From the NCBI GenBank assembly GCA_928724745.1, contig CAKMXJ010000015.1, positions 372,001 to 436,000 on the forward strand: DNA of 64,000 nt, given 5' to 3'. Source of the stretch: Anthracocystis setariae. Its lineage: Eukaryota; Basidiomycota; Ustilaginomycetes; Ustilaginales; Ustilaginaceae. This document shows positions 22,401 to 32,271 of the stretch, one piece after another (within the stretch, counting starts at the first letter, position 1; the number at the start of each line of letters is the position of its first letter). A program made the translations under genes and the position numbers. Below the pieces are notes generated by a model. It was not told where the DNA came from. It searched no databases and saw only the letters and a list, made by a program, of their open reading frames with translations.

Positions 22401-23657
22401 GCAAATCTTGCAGATTTCTCGTCGACCCGCATGACGGCAAGCTTTCCACCTTCTTTATCAGATGCGATCGCCTCTTCATCCACGATGCCTGGCCCTGTAG
22501 CGCCCTCTCCGTTGAACAGCAACCCATCCGCTCGTTTCACCACTACGCCTATCTCAGACCGAGCCAAAGTCGCACATTTCCAGGCCCGGTCGTCGGAAAC
22601 GCCCGCTGCGGCTTCAACGATATCCAACCCGTCTACGATACCCACCGCGTTCTCGGTGCCAAACCCGTCTATGGTATCATCTTTCTCGGTACAGAACCCG
22701 TCTACGATACCCAGCCCGTCTCCGGGCCTCAAGTCGTCCACGGTACCCAAGTTGTCTACGGTACCCAAGTCGTCTACAATACCCAAGTCATCCACGCTAC
22801 TCAATTCGTCCACGCTGCCCAAACCGTCCACGCAGCCCAAACCGTCCACACTGCCCAAACTGTCCACGCAGCCCGATCCGTCCACGCTGCCCGATCCGTC
22901 TCCTCTACCTCCTGACGTTGCCTCGACTGAGCTTGCTCGAAACCCAGTTGGAGAGCTGGCAGTCTCGAGACAATCTAGCCACACATCCGACGCTGCTCGT
23001 TCAGCCACCGCGTTGTCCAGGTCCCGCGATACGTCAAGCGCCGCAACCATCCCAACGCTCACGAAGCAGCCGTCTGAGTCAACTGTCCACATCAATGGAA
23101 CGCCGGCAACAAATCCCATTGCGGCGACGCCTGGTCTTGCGGAAGCCAGAATAGGGTCAAATGAAGGTGCATCTGCTCCGAACGTGTCAGGGCTCGCTTC
23201 CGTCGATCAAATCAACCTTCGAGTGATCACTGAAGTTTTGCGCATCTTCAGCCAGGCTACTCAGAAAACAGTGCAAGATGCAACGACGACGCTGAGGGAC
23301 GAGGTCAAGCAATTGGTGGCAGCTTCAGAGGCCCAACTGATGCGAGGGCAGAGAGACCTCCGAACCTCACTGGAGCAGAGTCAGGTGAAGATGCAAGCAG
23401 CACTCTTGCAAGAGAACAAAAGGTTGCACAAGAAGGCATCAAAGATCCTGTCCGAGAACCGAGCGCTTCGACGCGAAGTGGATGAGCTCAGGAAGCAGGT
23501 CAATAGCTCGGAGATTCGAAACAACAAGACACATGGGATGGTCACGGCGATGTGGAGCGATATTGATCGTGGACTCCGTGAAGCAGTGGAAGCTGGTATG
23601 GCACAGACTTCGTCACAACCTACCCATATGGGTGCAACATTGCCGAGTAGCAACTAG
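19491..23657 (+). CDS. JmjC-domain protein with degenerate metal site, cysteine-rich domains and C-terminal coiled coil
   Basis: Intact 1388-residue frame; ATG 19491 chosen because the longer frame begins with GTG. Order of parts: Gln/Pro/His-rich N-terminus; JmjC region about residues 240-520; cysteine cluster about 590-632 (CDFCGAD...CAMCYCQGRLCSC); second cysteine/histidine cluster about 727-765 (CKICRAEL...CKHCRHSYCYGC); Ser/Thr/Pro-rich stretch with an 18-bp minisatellite; coiled coil about 1275-1355. In active JmjC oxygenases the first metal ligands are HxD. Here the aligned position, TPWRRNLCSSLGQ, reads R400-R401-N402, while the distal GAPHMVLN histidine (H484) remains. This suggests a JmjC pseudo-enzyme that may act as a chromatin scaffold. 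The domain call is firm; loss of activity and role are inference. Confidence 0.82.
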   Translation: MSECDPTLQSNHPAVARAPSHPHAHASPLPQPQPQPQPQHQHGQHTPSHTGSHSIIAARKDNSTSSMTAGATTLPAPSTPGTYDSSSSSKSRIESKSKRPLLNDRRHHNDSMHSPHSASGSLDRIANLPISAAVYQQERLSSPIPVSLSQPAVPVLQRKSTQPLLDQHSTGSVRAPDVVPRPATSSIRSTSKGPVHTKATTANSSRQEIEAATRQRLRGSFLTSSKEIDLSALTGRPELVMPVSKVSCLEATAEELEELILDQVEGQGIPLIISDLHKAGGWSPDLFSVTRYQQIHSVATKGHGQIQVRDLMNSSRQSLPLTEFIDHCDRVQEYSPADGKKLYASDLRCPSDWKNAITKLVPPRLIHHGESDLVSSVSPQARAYTLKCCYGPGRTCTPWRRNLCSSLGQDLIVSCQERASSVWLFALPEHADLVDSYIASRGSNADAEMYAPHPDELLEQRDFPLFCGEQKLGDLVLIPSGAPHMVLNRAGPVMRVAWTRMTVGSLQRATLYDLPVYQRSSRKEGLHAKQVIEETLIKFTHKVEEDLKLAITPSPRMVLEFRKLLKLYDGIIADEYLPEWRQIKLDGGSDSYVECDFCGADILHAYFECSKKETLCAMCYCQGRLCSCEDAVDQLSPRQHYRTFGQRLEIRNAAATSLLKVIPEAAPPKSDIETGAEGKGDEDEALALTPIQILEEDAVGKEAWPLSFMAAFKLYSIRRSAGWRQDLAPCKICRAELDRSQRYHCKHCRHSYCYGCFLHKAFIHPVHVLAQKHSLQFHNYHRRSSKLDYTEWKEEPLAYCVEARTHFSLIEAALTRTKGRPITRGCQIGFLDVSDKYPFGLSGTLGVKHPKKALKMRSVDPGSSPISSSVPQKRQIDATQPPSFTSPRTPNAKKKKIDPPSPSTTMEQDKGAVSEANPGLAVSNTSDAALAGGQSTVNKPGPANFGSSTPSVALGIEQFVLRQSKLLPLPANLADFSSTRMTASFPPSLSDAIASSSTMPGPVAPSPLNSNPSARFTTTPISDRAKVAHFQARSSETPAAASTISNPSTIPTAFSVPNPSMVSSFSVQNPSTIPSPSPGLKSSTVPKLSTVPKSSTIPKSSTLLNSSTLPKPSTQPKPSTLPKLSTQPDPSTLPDPSPLPPDVASTELARNPVGELAVSRQSSHTSDAARSATALSRSRDTSSAATIPTLTKQPSESTVHINGTPATNPIAATPGLAEARIGSNEGASAPNVSGLASVDQINLRVITEVLRIFSQATQKTVQDATTTLRDEVKQLVAASEAQLMRGQRDLRTSLEQSQVKMQAALLQENKRLHKKASKILSENRALRREVDELRKQVNSSEIRNNKTHGMVTAMWSDIDRGLREAVEAGMAQTSSQPTHMGATLPSSN
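22634..22901 (+). repeat. 18-bp coding minisatellite in the JmjC gene
   Basis: Nine near-perfect 18-bp units (about 22740-22901), preceded by more degenerate units from 22634, encode six-residue S-T-x-P-K-x repeats. Units differ mainly by substitutions that keep Ser-Thr and Pro. It sits between the cysteine-rich region and the coiled coil, so it probably forms a flexible, length-variable linker. Confidence 0.85.
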
Positions 23658-23851
23658 ACAGACACTTCTTCAAACGATCAGCATGTCGGACATCAGCTCG
23701 AGGAGCTTGTCGAAAGACAGGCTCCCTACCTCGATGCATCTGGGCAATCTCATGTATCGACACTGGTTCAACGCTCGCTAGCGATGCCAATTTGTGGTTT
23801 GGCAATTCTAATTTCGATCCGATCATGCTTGTCAAGGATGGGGGCGGGTGC

Positions 23852-25121
23852 TCAAGAGCTGATTCGGTAAGCGAGCTTCTCTGCAGATGCCTTGCCGTCC
23901 TGGATGTACTTGAGGCCATCGGGGATTGCGGAGAGTCCGCCGGACATCTCTTTGATTCTGTTGCCACGCAGGAGACCTTTCTGGAAGAGCTTGTAAAAGT
24001 GACCCTGATCGCCGTTGAGCCAGAGCTTCATGAGCGCAGAGTCAGCGCTGACACGTTGTTGATCATAGACGGCTTTGCCGTAGCTGAAAGGGCGACCAAG
24101 AGCGGTGTAAGCAAGGGTGTGGATGATGTTGACTTGACCCTTGCGGAGGGCAATGGCCTCGGGATCCGGCTTTAGCAACACCACAATGTTGCCACCCTCA
24201 GTACCGAGCGACCTGACACACAGCTGCTGAGTGCCATTTTCAGAGATACAGTCGAGTGCCTTGCTCTGTTGGATCGAAAGAGGCACATGAAACGGAAGCA
24301 ACGGGATCAAGTCAGCTGCAAAGTTCTACCACGCTGCCGTCAGCATAGTGAGAGACTCACCAGGTTGGGGTACTTGGAAGAGATCTTGTGGGGCGTCGTC
24401 TCGTCTCGGTAATCGTAGACATCGTAGGCTCCGAGATCCTTGAGGAGCTGGTGGTTTTTGGGACTGGCAGTGGTGATGACCTTGTAGCCAATGATGCGGC
24501 CAAGCTGGATAGCCCACTGACCGACGGTGGTGCTGCCGGACCAGACAAGGATCTCGGGAGAATCGTCCGTGACCGGGACGGCGCCTCTGGAGAAATCAGG
24601 AACGGGAATAGCGAGGCGGTGGAACAGCGCCTGCGTGGCGGATCAGAGATGGTGCCGGAGCGTGTCAGTCAGAGTCGTCGGTGGGAGCTTCTTGGAACGG
24701 AGCGAAAGCTTACCTGCACGGCGGTCTCTCCACCTACACCAACGGAGCTTGCAGAAAAGTCGTCGAGGTTGTCGGGAATCTTGACAACGATCTCGCTGTT
24801 GGTCTTGAGGTACTGCGCGAAGCTGCCACGGTCAGGATTGGTGCCGCCGTGAACGAAACCAGCAACGCGATCGCCTTTCTTGATCGAGGAGTTCTTGACA
24901 TCGGGGCCGAGTTGCTCGACAAAGCCAGCAAAATCGCAACCTACTTGGTTGCCAGGTCCAGAGATCAGGGCAACGTGTTTCCAATCGGTAGGGTTGAGGG
25001 TGACGGCGAGGGTTCGGACGAGAATCTCGTCGCTGTCGAGAGTAGGTACGGGCACCTCTTTGACCTCGGCTTTCTTTCCCTCGACGGTGACAAGAGCTTG
25101 CATCTTGGATGGCAACGACAT
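23852..25121 (-). CDS. Medium-chain dehydrogenase/reductase, enoyl-reductase-like (three exons)
   Basis: Spliced model: exons 25121-24714, 24630-24361 and 24265-23852; introns of 83 and 95 nt with GTAAGC and GTGAGT donors, both in phase 0; product 363 residues. The N-terminal part has the GroES-like fold signatures of the MDR superfamily (LNPTDWKH, GCDFAGFVEQLG, GDRVAGFVHGG). Exon 2 carries the Rossmann segment WSGSTTVGQWAIQLGRIIGYKVITTASPKN, and exon 3 the SKALDCISENG and LRKGQVNIIHTL segments. Cysteine/histidine ligands of the zinc alcohol dehydrogenases are not evident. It therefore resembles the NADPH-dependent, zinc-free trans-acting enoyl reductase/quinone reductase group (ToxD/LovC-like). 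No polyketide synthase lies nearby, so a secondary-metabolite role is not supported by context. Substrate unknown. Confidence 0.85.
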
Positions 25122-26398
25122 GTTTCGCAGATAGATAAAAAAAAAATGTGACTTGCAGAGCTAGACCAAAAGGGAAACAGGCGACGGAAGAGCTCGATTG
25201 TTATATACTCTCTCCCAAGGTTCTGCTTTCCGAGAGGCACAGAGCTGGTCGGCGGAACTTGGCCATCAGAAGCATATTGAGTGGAGCTGCTAACGCCGAA
25301 GTGGAGGTTTTGATCGAACTTGGCGCCGAGATGACAGAGGCCTACGCGAACAGTACTGTACTGTACGCTAGTACTGCAGTCTCCTGCGGTAGAGTTCGGC
25401 AATTCACTCATAGGAGAGCGAAATTGATTGCCGGCTGAGCGGAACCAAGCATTATTGGCTAGCGCTTCTTGCGGGCCAACTAGCAGGCCAACTCGTCAGA
25501 ACAAACACCGTACCAGAGACAGCGACGAGCGACGTCAATCAAGATGTGCTTTTGCCCCTCTCAGGATCTATCGGGAACGGAACATGCCTCGTTCGGCCGG
25601 GGCCATTCGACCATTCAATTACAGCAACGACAGCAGTACAGCCTCTGGACACCCAAAGCAGCTGATTTTTGCACCTCCTAGCTACCTTGTGGCAGGACAG
25701 GCACTACAGTACTAGGCTTTTCCACATTGGCAGAAGGCCTGAAAGAAACATGCATGATGTCTTATCTGACAGCTTCGGAAGTGCCGCAAAGTGATGCAAC
25801 GATTGCCATTATGCTGTATTATATTCTGGATGTGAACGCAACAAGCAGCAGATCGCTTCGAGGTGAGAACGTATCCGCATCATCTTCCGCGGTAAATCAC
25901 TGAATCCTCAACGGCTCGACCGACCGTGGCGTGTCGGTTGCAGCTGCAGCTGCAGCTGCAGCTGCGGCGGATTGGATTGTATTATATTTCGCAGTCGGAG
26001 GACCCTTCCGATGCCGCTTTGGGCAAGAAATCCCGATGATAACAATTTAAAAAAAAATATCGAGCTTTCGACTCCATCGCAACTTCGTTCTCCAACTCTG
26101 GTCGCAGCCTAGCCTCTGCTGTTTGCATCACCCATCTCATCTTCTACGACCTGCGCCTTGGGCTACCGCAAAGCATTGTAGAATCTCTGTATGCACTTGT
26201 GGCACATTTGGACCATGTCTGTCGCGCATACACCACGGTCTCGTGACTGAACCGCCGACATCCTCAAGATTCTGTCGATCTGTCATCCGGGCCATCTCAA
26301 GCATCCCCTTCCGTCACCGCTCGCCTTCTACGTCAGTCGCACCCACCTCTGTGCCTTCGCGGTGGTGGGCAAGTCGCGGCTAAGGTGATACGGTCGAT
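25122..26398. other. Divergent intergenic region, MDR reductase / SCAP
   Basis: 1.28 kb with no supported gene. It contains TACTGTA strings (25350-25375, 25705) and four tandem CAGCTG hexamers upstream of SCAP (separate entry). A CT-rich leader (26075-26200) precedes SCAP. Confidence 0.5.
25941..25964. promoter_or_regulatory. Four tandem CAGCTG (E-box-like) hexamers upstream of SCAP
   Basis: Four head-to-tail CAGCTG copies about 435 bp upstream of the SCAP start. CAGCTG fits the CANNTG E-box bound by bHLH proteins. SREBP, the client of SCAP, is a bHLH factor, so autoregulation is conceivable but not shown; a neutral microsatellite is equally possible. Confidence 0.35.
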
Positions 26399-29300
26399 AT
26401 GGCCCATCATGCAGGGGGATCCGTGCGAGACCTTCGAACATCTGCAAACAGGAGGCCGAGACGATCCCATGCAGGCTCTCCATCCTCGTTGCCGCTCATT
26501 CGCCAGATACGATCACGAGGGGAGACTCTCTTCCAAGATCATGGACGCTGGATTTCCAAACACCAAATACGAACGCTGCTCATTTGCTCTCTGGTCATCA
26601 CCTCGCTCTTCTATCCTGCAGTCGGCATCTACTTTTGGGCCTCCAACGGAGGCCCCGGTGTGTCTCGAGGGGATGCCAAGAGTGTATGGAGATCGCTCAG
26701 CACACCATTCATGGACTCATTTGCCAGCAGTGGAAGGAAACACGTCAACAGCCTCAGCGACCTACGCATGATCTGGGACGATGCCCGCGACCTTCGAGCC
26801 ATCGACGTCGGCGATGCCCGCACTCTCTTCGACCAAACTCACCAACTTCCATCCAACAATGCAGCAGCGTCTACATTTGCACGTCCACGCTGCCAATCTG
26901 TCCGAGTCGAGCACGTGTTCATCACTACAGACGACGTCATGGCTGGCCGGGGTCCCAGATTCGGCGTCTTGGAGAAGCGCATCTTGCATTCTGCTCTTCA
27001 GCTTCAAAAGTCGATAGAGGCGGAGCTTCGTCGAGATACGGATGAGAATGCAATCGAGGCACACCCGATCTGCTTGCAAGCACGTCCCTCCTTTCCGGGA
27101 CGGCCGTCGCTTCTACCTTCACGACCCGATTCACAAGACATGGACGCATGCCTCACATTGTCACCTCTTGAATACTGGAGCATGGACGTACAGACCATCT
27201 TGCAAGATGACAATCCAGCTCAGCTTGTCTCTCGATCGCCACTGAATCGAACAAGGCTTGGTGCTCCGCTGTCGCCTTCGACTACGTTGGCCGGCCGATG
27301 GCATCTTTTCAAGCGACTCCCGCGCGCCGAGTTTCTCGCCTTCACCTTTTTCTTACGCAAGGATCACAACGGCGCTTGTTCGCATCCCTCACTTGATCTT
27401 CCTGTCACCACTGCCGCTGGCAACAGCTCTCAAAGCCATGATGACTGGCACAAGCTTCTCACCCACATTACGGGAGGCCAGGTCCGCCTCATCGCCTCGC
27501 CCGAAACCATCTCGCGCAGCCTCGTCCTTCGATTCACGCCCGACACCCCTTCATCCAGGCGCAGACCAACGCACATCTTCCTCCTGACTGCGTACGCCTT
27601 TGCCATCATTTACATTTCGAGGGGTCTGATCAAGCTCCGCAAGGTGCATTCGCGCTTCGGTCTCGCCTTTACCGGCACCACTCAGCTGCTCATCAGCATG
27701 ATCACGAGTGTCAGCATCTGTGCTCTACTAGGCATCCGTCTCACATTGGTGCCTTGGGAGCTGCTGCCCTTCGTCATCGTGGTAGTCGGCTCCGAAAACA
27801 TGTTCAGCCTCACCAAAGCCATCCTCGATACGCCACTGTCCCTCACAGTCTCTTCACGCATTGCACATGGCCTTGGCAAGGTGGGCGTGCCTATCGCCCT
27901 AACCACCCTTGCCGACATCCTCCTGCTCCTCGTCATCGCCTTCTTCATCGGCGTCCGCGCCGTGCGCGAATTCTGCTTCTTTGCCATCTTTTCGCTCATC
28001 ATGGATTGGTTCTTGCAGATGACGTTCTTCATCACCGTTCTCAGCATCGACATGCAGCGTCTCGAACTTGCCGATCTCTTGACGCAAGGTACGAGATTGC
28101 GCAGGAAGCAAGACAGCCCCAATCATTCGCACGATGGGGTCATGCATCACAGTGGCGACCACGATGATTTGGACGTCGACACGTTCTCCGATGGTCATCG
28201 ACGCAATGCGAGTCCGGTCGGGTCCACCAACGTCGTCATCGCTGGAATGTCCAAGCTGTGGAAGGCGAGAACCGCCAGGGCGGCAAGTCTGACTCTTTTC
28301 CTCGTGTACATGGGTGGCCTCTATCTCTATTACGGAACTGGCTTTCCGAGTGTGCAGCAATCAAACTATGTGCTGCCGGCTAACTGGGACACCGTCCGCC
28401 AAGCACCAACCTCGGAGACTACATTCGATCCTTTCGGTCATCTGGACACCAAGGCTGCTCCATCTCTGCCCTGGTGGACATCCTCACCGAGCGCCGATCT
28501 TTGGACCTCGCTCAATCCTCTCGGGGCTCACGAGCTTCGCATCGATATACAGCCTTGGACCATCTTATCATTGCAGTCGTCCAGCGAGAACGAGACGCCT
28601 CCGTCGACTGCCACGTTTGCAGGATGGGCCTTATTCCGTCCAAAGATCCGAGCCATGATCTGGTTCGCCAAATTGGTCATCCTCCCCATCTCAGGAACCA
28701 CGGCGCTGCTCTGGATGCTGTTGCTCTACCTCTTGAAGGACACCGAGCTTTTGGACGCACAGAGGGACAAGTCCGAGGCAGATCCGGCTGACGCCTCAGC
28801 TGCATCTGCGGCTACCCCGGCCGTGTCCGTTGCCTCGAGAACCTCCATCTCGGCCAATGCACACCCCTGTGATATCGAGATCTTGGTACAGGATAACGAT
28901 GTAGCGGCGTCCATCGATAACGGCGGTGGCATCCGCATCTGGAGATTGGGCGGCCCAAGCGACATTAGCGAGGGCGAGGAGCAAAGAACCAGCATCTCCA
29001 AGGTGAGAAGTGGATTGGCCCTAGATACAAGTGCTGTGACGGCCATGGCCTTGTCAGCCGAGGCACAATGGCTGGCAATCGGACAAGCTTCCGGTCGAGT
29101 TACTTTTATTGCCACCGCAACGCTCGAAACCATCTGGGATCACCTTCCTGAACCTCGCGTCGCACCCATTGCTTCTATGTCGCTGCAACATCAAGAATTC
29201 ATGCATACGCTCGAGGCCTCGATTGCACTCTCATCTCACCGCGATGGCTCTATCCGCGTTTGGAACGTAGCGCGCAAGGAAGCAAAGCTGGTACCCTCGC

Positions 29301-30547
29301 CAACGCATCTCGATCCACGCTTGCGCTGGAAGGCCGTGCATGTCACCGTGTCTCACAGCAACGGCAACAGCAACAGCCTCAGCTCGACGACTTCTGCAAC
29401 GACCTTCCTCGGTTTCAGCACAACAGACGGACAATTCCACATCAGAGCAGTCGAGGCGGGAGCCTCGAGTGTCAAGACTGTCTTCACGCTCAGTCTGGAC
29501 GACCGCGGCCCGATCTGCTCGGTCCTGCTGTGTCAGCTAGCGAGTAGGCCACCGATAGCAGACGAGGCGCCTCTTCTCAGGAGCACCGTTTTGCTTGGTT
29601 ACGCCAATGGTCGAGTTCGACTGATTGACTTCGAGACGGCTGAATTGATCAGCAGCGTCGATCTCGACGACGGACCGGTGAGCGGTTTGACTACTGTCGA
29701 CGCTGGTGATGTAAGCACCTCGGCATTCGTCGCACAGACAAGAGGCAGAGCTTCGTTGTTGATCGTCTCCAGCGGCATGACGGGCGCCGCTGCTATGCTG
29801 GAGAAGAGCGGCTCACTTCACGGTAGTTTGAGTGCGTTGGTTTCTGGCTCGCCGCTGCGAATCCGCACTCCGAACGGCTCGCGCACCAACGCTGCCAACT
29901 TTTGGGCGGACGGCTCCGCGCCACCGAGCCCTTCAACAGAACCCGCCAACCCTTTGTTCTACCCGATGTCATCGCACGGCTCTACCTCGAGACTGCGTCG
30001 ATCTAGTGCGCACGTACGGGACCGCAGTGGAACGGGCGGGCAGATCGACGGCTCTTTGCACACGGCTGCCGCATCCTCGGGTCTGTCTGTGGTGCCGAAT
30101 ATGCCGCCGCCAGCCAACGCCATGCAAAAGGCGGACGACCGACAGCTGAGGCTGCTAGGCTGGGTTCGCTGTCAGCGAGGTGGCTGCTTCGCCACGGGAT
30201 CCAAAAGTCTCATCGCGGGTGTGGGTCGATCTCAGCGTGCTGGCAGCCCAAGTCGATGGGAGTGGTGGTCGCTGGACTTGCGGGATGAGCTTGTGCTTGG
30301 ACGTGGCGCGGAACTCGTCGTCCCACGTCAACCGTTGCTGCTGAGATCCGTGGTGTCACCTCGGCCATCGCTGCAACGCTCAAGGAGCAGCCGAGCATCT
30401 TTCGAGCTGGCAAAGGACGATGTCCTGGCCTTCTCGCGTCTGCATCCGCTGCATGGATTCGTATTGCCGCAGAGTCAAGAGATTGCATTGCTCTTTGGCT
30501 TTGGCGGTTCGATGGGACTTGTTTGCCTCCAATCAGCACAAACCTGA
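26399..30547 (+). CDS. SCP1: SREBP cleavage-activating protein (SCAP) homologue
   Basis: Intact 1382-residue frame from ATG 26399. SCAP senses sterols in the ER membrane and escorts the SREBP transcription factor to the Golgi for proteolytic release. The order of parts fits: a cytosolic N-terminus, first membrane span about residues 58-80, a large lumenal loop to ~385, then a sterol-sensing domain about 390-560 with five spans (begins LLTAYAFAIIYISRG, contains GSENMFSLTKAI and ADILLLLVIAFFIGVRAVREFC). A second lumenal loop and a further span (~760-785) follow. The C-terminal ~580 residues carry WD-repeat-like blocks (for example GSIRVWNVARKEAKL and GYANGRVRLIDFETAEL). In basidiomycetes such as Cryptococcus the SCAP orthologue (Scp1) supports hypoxia and azole tolerance. 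The symbol follows that usage and is tentative. Confidence 0.9.
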   Translation: MAHHAGGSVRDLRTSANRRPRRSHAGSPSSLPLIRQIRSRGETLFQDHGRWISKHQIRTLLICSLVITSLFYPAVGIYFWASNGGPGVSRGDAKSVWRSLSTPFMDSFASSGRKHVNSLSDLRMIWDDARDLRAIDVGDARTLFDQTHQLPSNNAAASTFARPRCQSVRVEHVFITTDDVMAGRGPRFGVLEKRILHSALQLQKSIEAELRRDTDENAIEAHPICLQARPSFPGRPSLLPSRPDSQDMDACLTLSPLEYWSMDVQTILQDDNPAQLVSRSPLNRTRLGAPLSPSTTLAGRWHLFKRLPRAEFLAFTFFLRKDHNGACSHPSLDLPVTTAAGNSSQSHDDWHKLLTHITGGQVRLIASPETISRSLVLRFTPDTPSSRRRPTHIFLLTAYAFAIIYISRGLIKLRKVHSRFGLAFTGTTQLLISMITSVSICALLGIRLTLVPWELLPFVIVVVGSENMFSLTKAILDTPLSLTVSSRIAHGLGKVGVPIALTTLADILLLLVIAFFIGVRAVREFCFFAIFSLIMDWFLQMTFFITVLSIDMQRLELADLLTQGTRLRRKQDSPNHSHDGVMHHSGDHDDLDVDTFSDGHRRNASPVGSTNVVIAGMSKLWKARTARAASLTLFLVYMGGLYLYYGTGFPSVQQSNYVLPANWDTVRQAPTSETTFDPFGHLDTKAAPSLPWWTSSPSADLWTSLNPLGAHELRIDIQPWTILSLQSSSENETPPSTATFAGWALFRPKIRAMIWFAKLVILPISGTTALLWMLLLYLLKDTELLDAQRDKSEADPADASAASAATPAVSVASRTSISANAHPCDIEILVQDNDVAASIDNGGGIRIWRLGGPSDISEGEEQRTSISKVRSGLALDTSAVTAMALSAEAQWLAIGQASGRVTFIATATLETIWDHLPEPRVAPIASMSLQHQEFMHTLEASIALSSHRDGSIRVWNVARKEAKLVPSPTHLDPRLRWKAVHVTVSHSNGNSNSLSSTTSATTFLGFSTTDGQFHIRAVEAGASSVKTVFTLSLDDRGPICSVLLCQLASRPPIADEAPLLRSTVLLGYANGRVRLIDFETAELISSVDLDDGPVSGLTTVDAGDVSTSAFVAQTRGRASLLIVSSGMTGAAAMLEKSGSLHGSLSALVSGSPLRIRTPNGSRTNAANFWADGSAPPSPSTEPANPLFYPMSSHGSTSRLRRSSAHVRDRSGTGGQIDGSLHTAAASSGLSVVPNMPPPANAMQKADDRQLRLLGWVRCQRGGCFATGSKSLIAGVGRSQRAGSPSRWEWWSLDLRDELVLGRGAELVVPRQPLLLRSVVSPRPSLQRSRSSRASFELAKDDVLAFSRLHPLHGFVLPQSQEIALLFGFGGSMGLVCLQSAQT

Positions 30548-32271
30548 TCTGTACACTTTAATCATGTTCGGCCTTGCAACTCGAACAAGGCTATCGCTCG
30601 CTTTGCAAGGACTCACTCTGTATATAAGCATTTCTGCTGCGTCGTGATGTGCCCACAACGCGCTGTATTCTACACTGGATAGCATCATGACACATGCAAC
30701 ACCGGGGATCGCATTGCTTTGGATGTTCGCGTGCCGCTGTGCGGGCTGGCGTGATGGGTTTGTTGACTCTCCCTTTTCTGAATTGACAAGGAGGATGTGG
30801 GCAAGTGGCAGAGCGGCCGTCGCGCTCGGCAATCTCATGGTAGCTGATCTGTCCTGGAAGGAGCCTCACGTTTGGCGCGTGGCAGAGCGTCGGCCAACTG
30901 TGTGTCTGTGGGGCTGTTCGGCATTCGGATCAGCACCCGATTCGAAGCTGTTCAAGGACGTTCGAAACCTTGCTGGAGACCCCGCAACATGTTTATCGGC
31001 TGACCACGTCTGGATCGCCATCGAAACGGCTGGACGAGGGGAACTCCGGACCGAAACCGGAGCTGGTCTCCTACGACCAAAAAAAAAAAACAAAAAAAAG
31101 GAAATTAGTCTGTTAGGCTACTCTGGCTGCAACATGGTGCTCTAGCCGGTAAAGTGTGATTTGGCAAGCAAAACCGATTTTCGAATCAGGGTGCAGATCT
31201 ATCTGCATGGCACGCGGTGTGTTATCGATTTTTTTGGGCGTCATCATTCTGCATGGCTCGAGCAGGCAGGAGCTCCGGACCGGTGTTGTTGGCCTTGCCT
31301 TTTGCTTTCGTATGGGGTGCCAATCGTCCAAGTTTGAGAGGTGTCAAAACTTGAACTGAGCTCACTTTGCTCTGTCGGTTGAGCGGCAACACGGAAGGCA
31401 GTCGATCATGTACTACCGAAGATCTGTCAGGTCGAGCTGATGATCAACAGGGATTGATGTGTTGATGACCAGCCGGGCGCTAAGAAAGAAAGGCACGGTA
31501 AGCATACAGTACTGTATACTGTCCAAGACCGATCTGCGGTGCGCGGTGAGCATCCGGTGATCTCGCTCGCCTTTTTTGGGGGGGCGAGTCAAGTCAAGTC
31601 AAGTACAGTAGTGTAGCGGAAGTGAATTGAGAATTAATTGTACACGCAAACAATAAAAGATTGGCTGCAACATGGAAAGAGAGCTGCGTCATACCGAGTG
31701 ATTATCAAGGATTGCCGGTAAGTACTGTAGTGGCAGTGAAGTGTCGCTCCCATTTTGATTTGAATTCTGGCGAAATTGATGACACCTTACTGCACACAGT
31801 GGACAGTACTGTGCCGTCTGTACTGTACGGCACCTCCTCGCACGGTTCTGGCGGGCGCTCGCAGCCTTTTTCGGAATTTGTGCGATCGGCTGCCATACCA
31901 CGCCTTGCTACTCAAATCGATCTCGGCGGACGGTCCTGAAATAAGGAATAATATGTGCTTGCTCAGTTGGCTCAATTCGACCGTGCGCCAGGCTGCCAGA
32001 TGTGCACTGTCGGCTGGCTCCACTTCTGGCACTTGGCCTGCGCTCGAGCTTGCACGCCCATCAGCTTGGCTCGGTCCGCTTTCTTCTCGCTGCTGTTGAC
32101 TCTACTCAACGACTTGCTACCACTTGTCTGTTCTCTTCCCTGTCGAAGCTCTACCTCTCTTTCTTCTAAACAACATCTTCCTCTGTCTCTTGCTATTTAG
32201 CAGCCGCAAGGATTCTCTCCGTCACCCGGTCCCGCATCTCTTCACTAGCCTCACAGCTTAATCCTCCCACG
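30548..32271. other. Intergenic region, SCAP 3' side to 6PGD promoter
   Basis: 1.7 kb with no supported gene; a 152-codon frame at 30687-31145 lacks any recognisable domain. Notable strings: an A-rich run at 31080-31101, TACAGTA/TACTGTA strings at 31505-31525, 31600, 31722 and 31803-31830, an inverted repeat ATCAACA...TGTTGAT at about 31442-31465, and a CT-rich 6PGD leader at 32085-32200. Confidence 0.5.

Noticed and set aside
22112..23119. 335-codon minus-strand frame with repeated VDGLGSVD-type units
   Set aside because: Complement of the JmjC minisatellite; repetition is inherited from the sense strand.
24326..24360. A 35-nt intron in the MDR reductase gene
   Set aside because: It keeps the frame but adds a non-family segment; the 95-nt alternative (24360-24266) rejoins the expected SKALDCISE block.
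30687..31145. 152-codon plus-strand frame between SCAP and 6PGD
   Set aside because: No recognisable domain, ends in an A-rich tract, and codon use differs from the neighbouring genes; insufficient to call a gene.
31442..31465. ATCAACA...TGTTGAT inverted repeat as a copy of the copia-2 palindrome family outside the element
   Set aside because: Only seven paired bases and a different spacer; could be chance, so not counted.
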